DNA from: JAZDLC01 sp043802345
GTDB taxonomy: Bacteria; Planctomycetota; B15-G4; JADJEK01
Assembly (NCBI GenBank): GCA_043802345.1
Contig: JAZDLC010000452.1
Span: 1-14,749 of the forward strand
Direction: 5' to 3'
DNA length: 14,749 nt
Part shown: in pieces, positions 14,746 through 14,749 of the stretch
Numbering within the stretch: position 1 is the first letter of the stretch
How the letters are laid out: each line of letters begins with the position of its first letter
Position numbers and translations under genes: made by a program
Notes under the pieces: model-generated
What the model saw: the letters and a program-made list of their open reading frames with translations, nothing else
Databases searched by the model: none
What the model was told of the DNA's origin: nothing

Positions 14746-14749
14746 CGTG

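Overview
This is a GC-rich stretch of a bacterial chromosome, mostly housekeeping genes with two gene-poor intergenic islands. No rRNA, tRNA, CRISPR array, transposase or phage gene is visible. The coding content does not fix the phylum. The secreted protease at the left edge ends in a tail opening YGSGCPGSGG, a style I associate from memory with secreted proteins of Planctomycetota and some other uncultured lineages. Planctomycetota or a similar environmental lineage is therefore only a weak guess.

Layout, left to right. (1) 1-2450, + strand: the 3' part of a secreted lysyl-endopeptidase-like (Lys-C type) serine protease with extra beta-rich domains, closed by a strong hairpin at 2468-2511. 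(2) 2572-6372, - strand: a 2-phosphoglycerate-kinase-like ATPase with ATP-cone-like regions, then polyphosphate kinase 1 with an unusual 145-residue N-terminal extension. (3) 6373-6866: a noncoding spacer between divergent genes. It holds a good intrinsic terminator facing the kinase gene, a foldable segment upstream of it, two more GC hairpins and a repeated 15-bp motif. (4) 6867-9955, + strand: guaB-guaA, the two steps from IMP to GMP. (5) 9956-10652: a 697-bp convergent gap with a repeat family of about 90 bp in three copies (two direct, one inverted), a probable terminator, and a compact element of two 14-bp repeats around a small hairpin. (6) 10653-13863, - strand: gatC-gatA-gatB, with ATGA overlaps at both junctions. 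(7) 13864-14085: a divergent promoter region. (8) 14086-14745, + strand: an unrecognised small membrane protein with three predicted transmembrane segments.

Together: guaBA supplies GMP; GatCAB converts misacylated Glu-tRNA(Gln) and/or Asp-tRNA(Asn) into the correct amidated tRNA; Ppk1 stores phosphate as polyphosphate, and its kinase neighbour may feed or sense phosphorylated C3 metabolites. Nothing here is a clearly new multi-gene system. The least explained parts are the two intergenic islands, the N-terminal extension of Ppk1 and the kinase-Ppk1 pairing.
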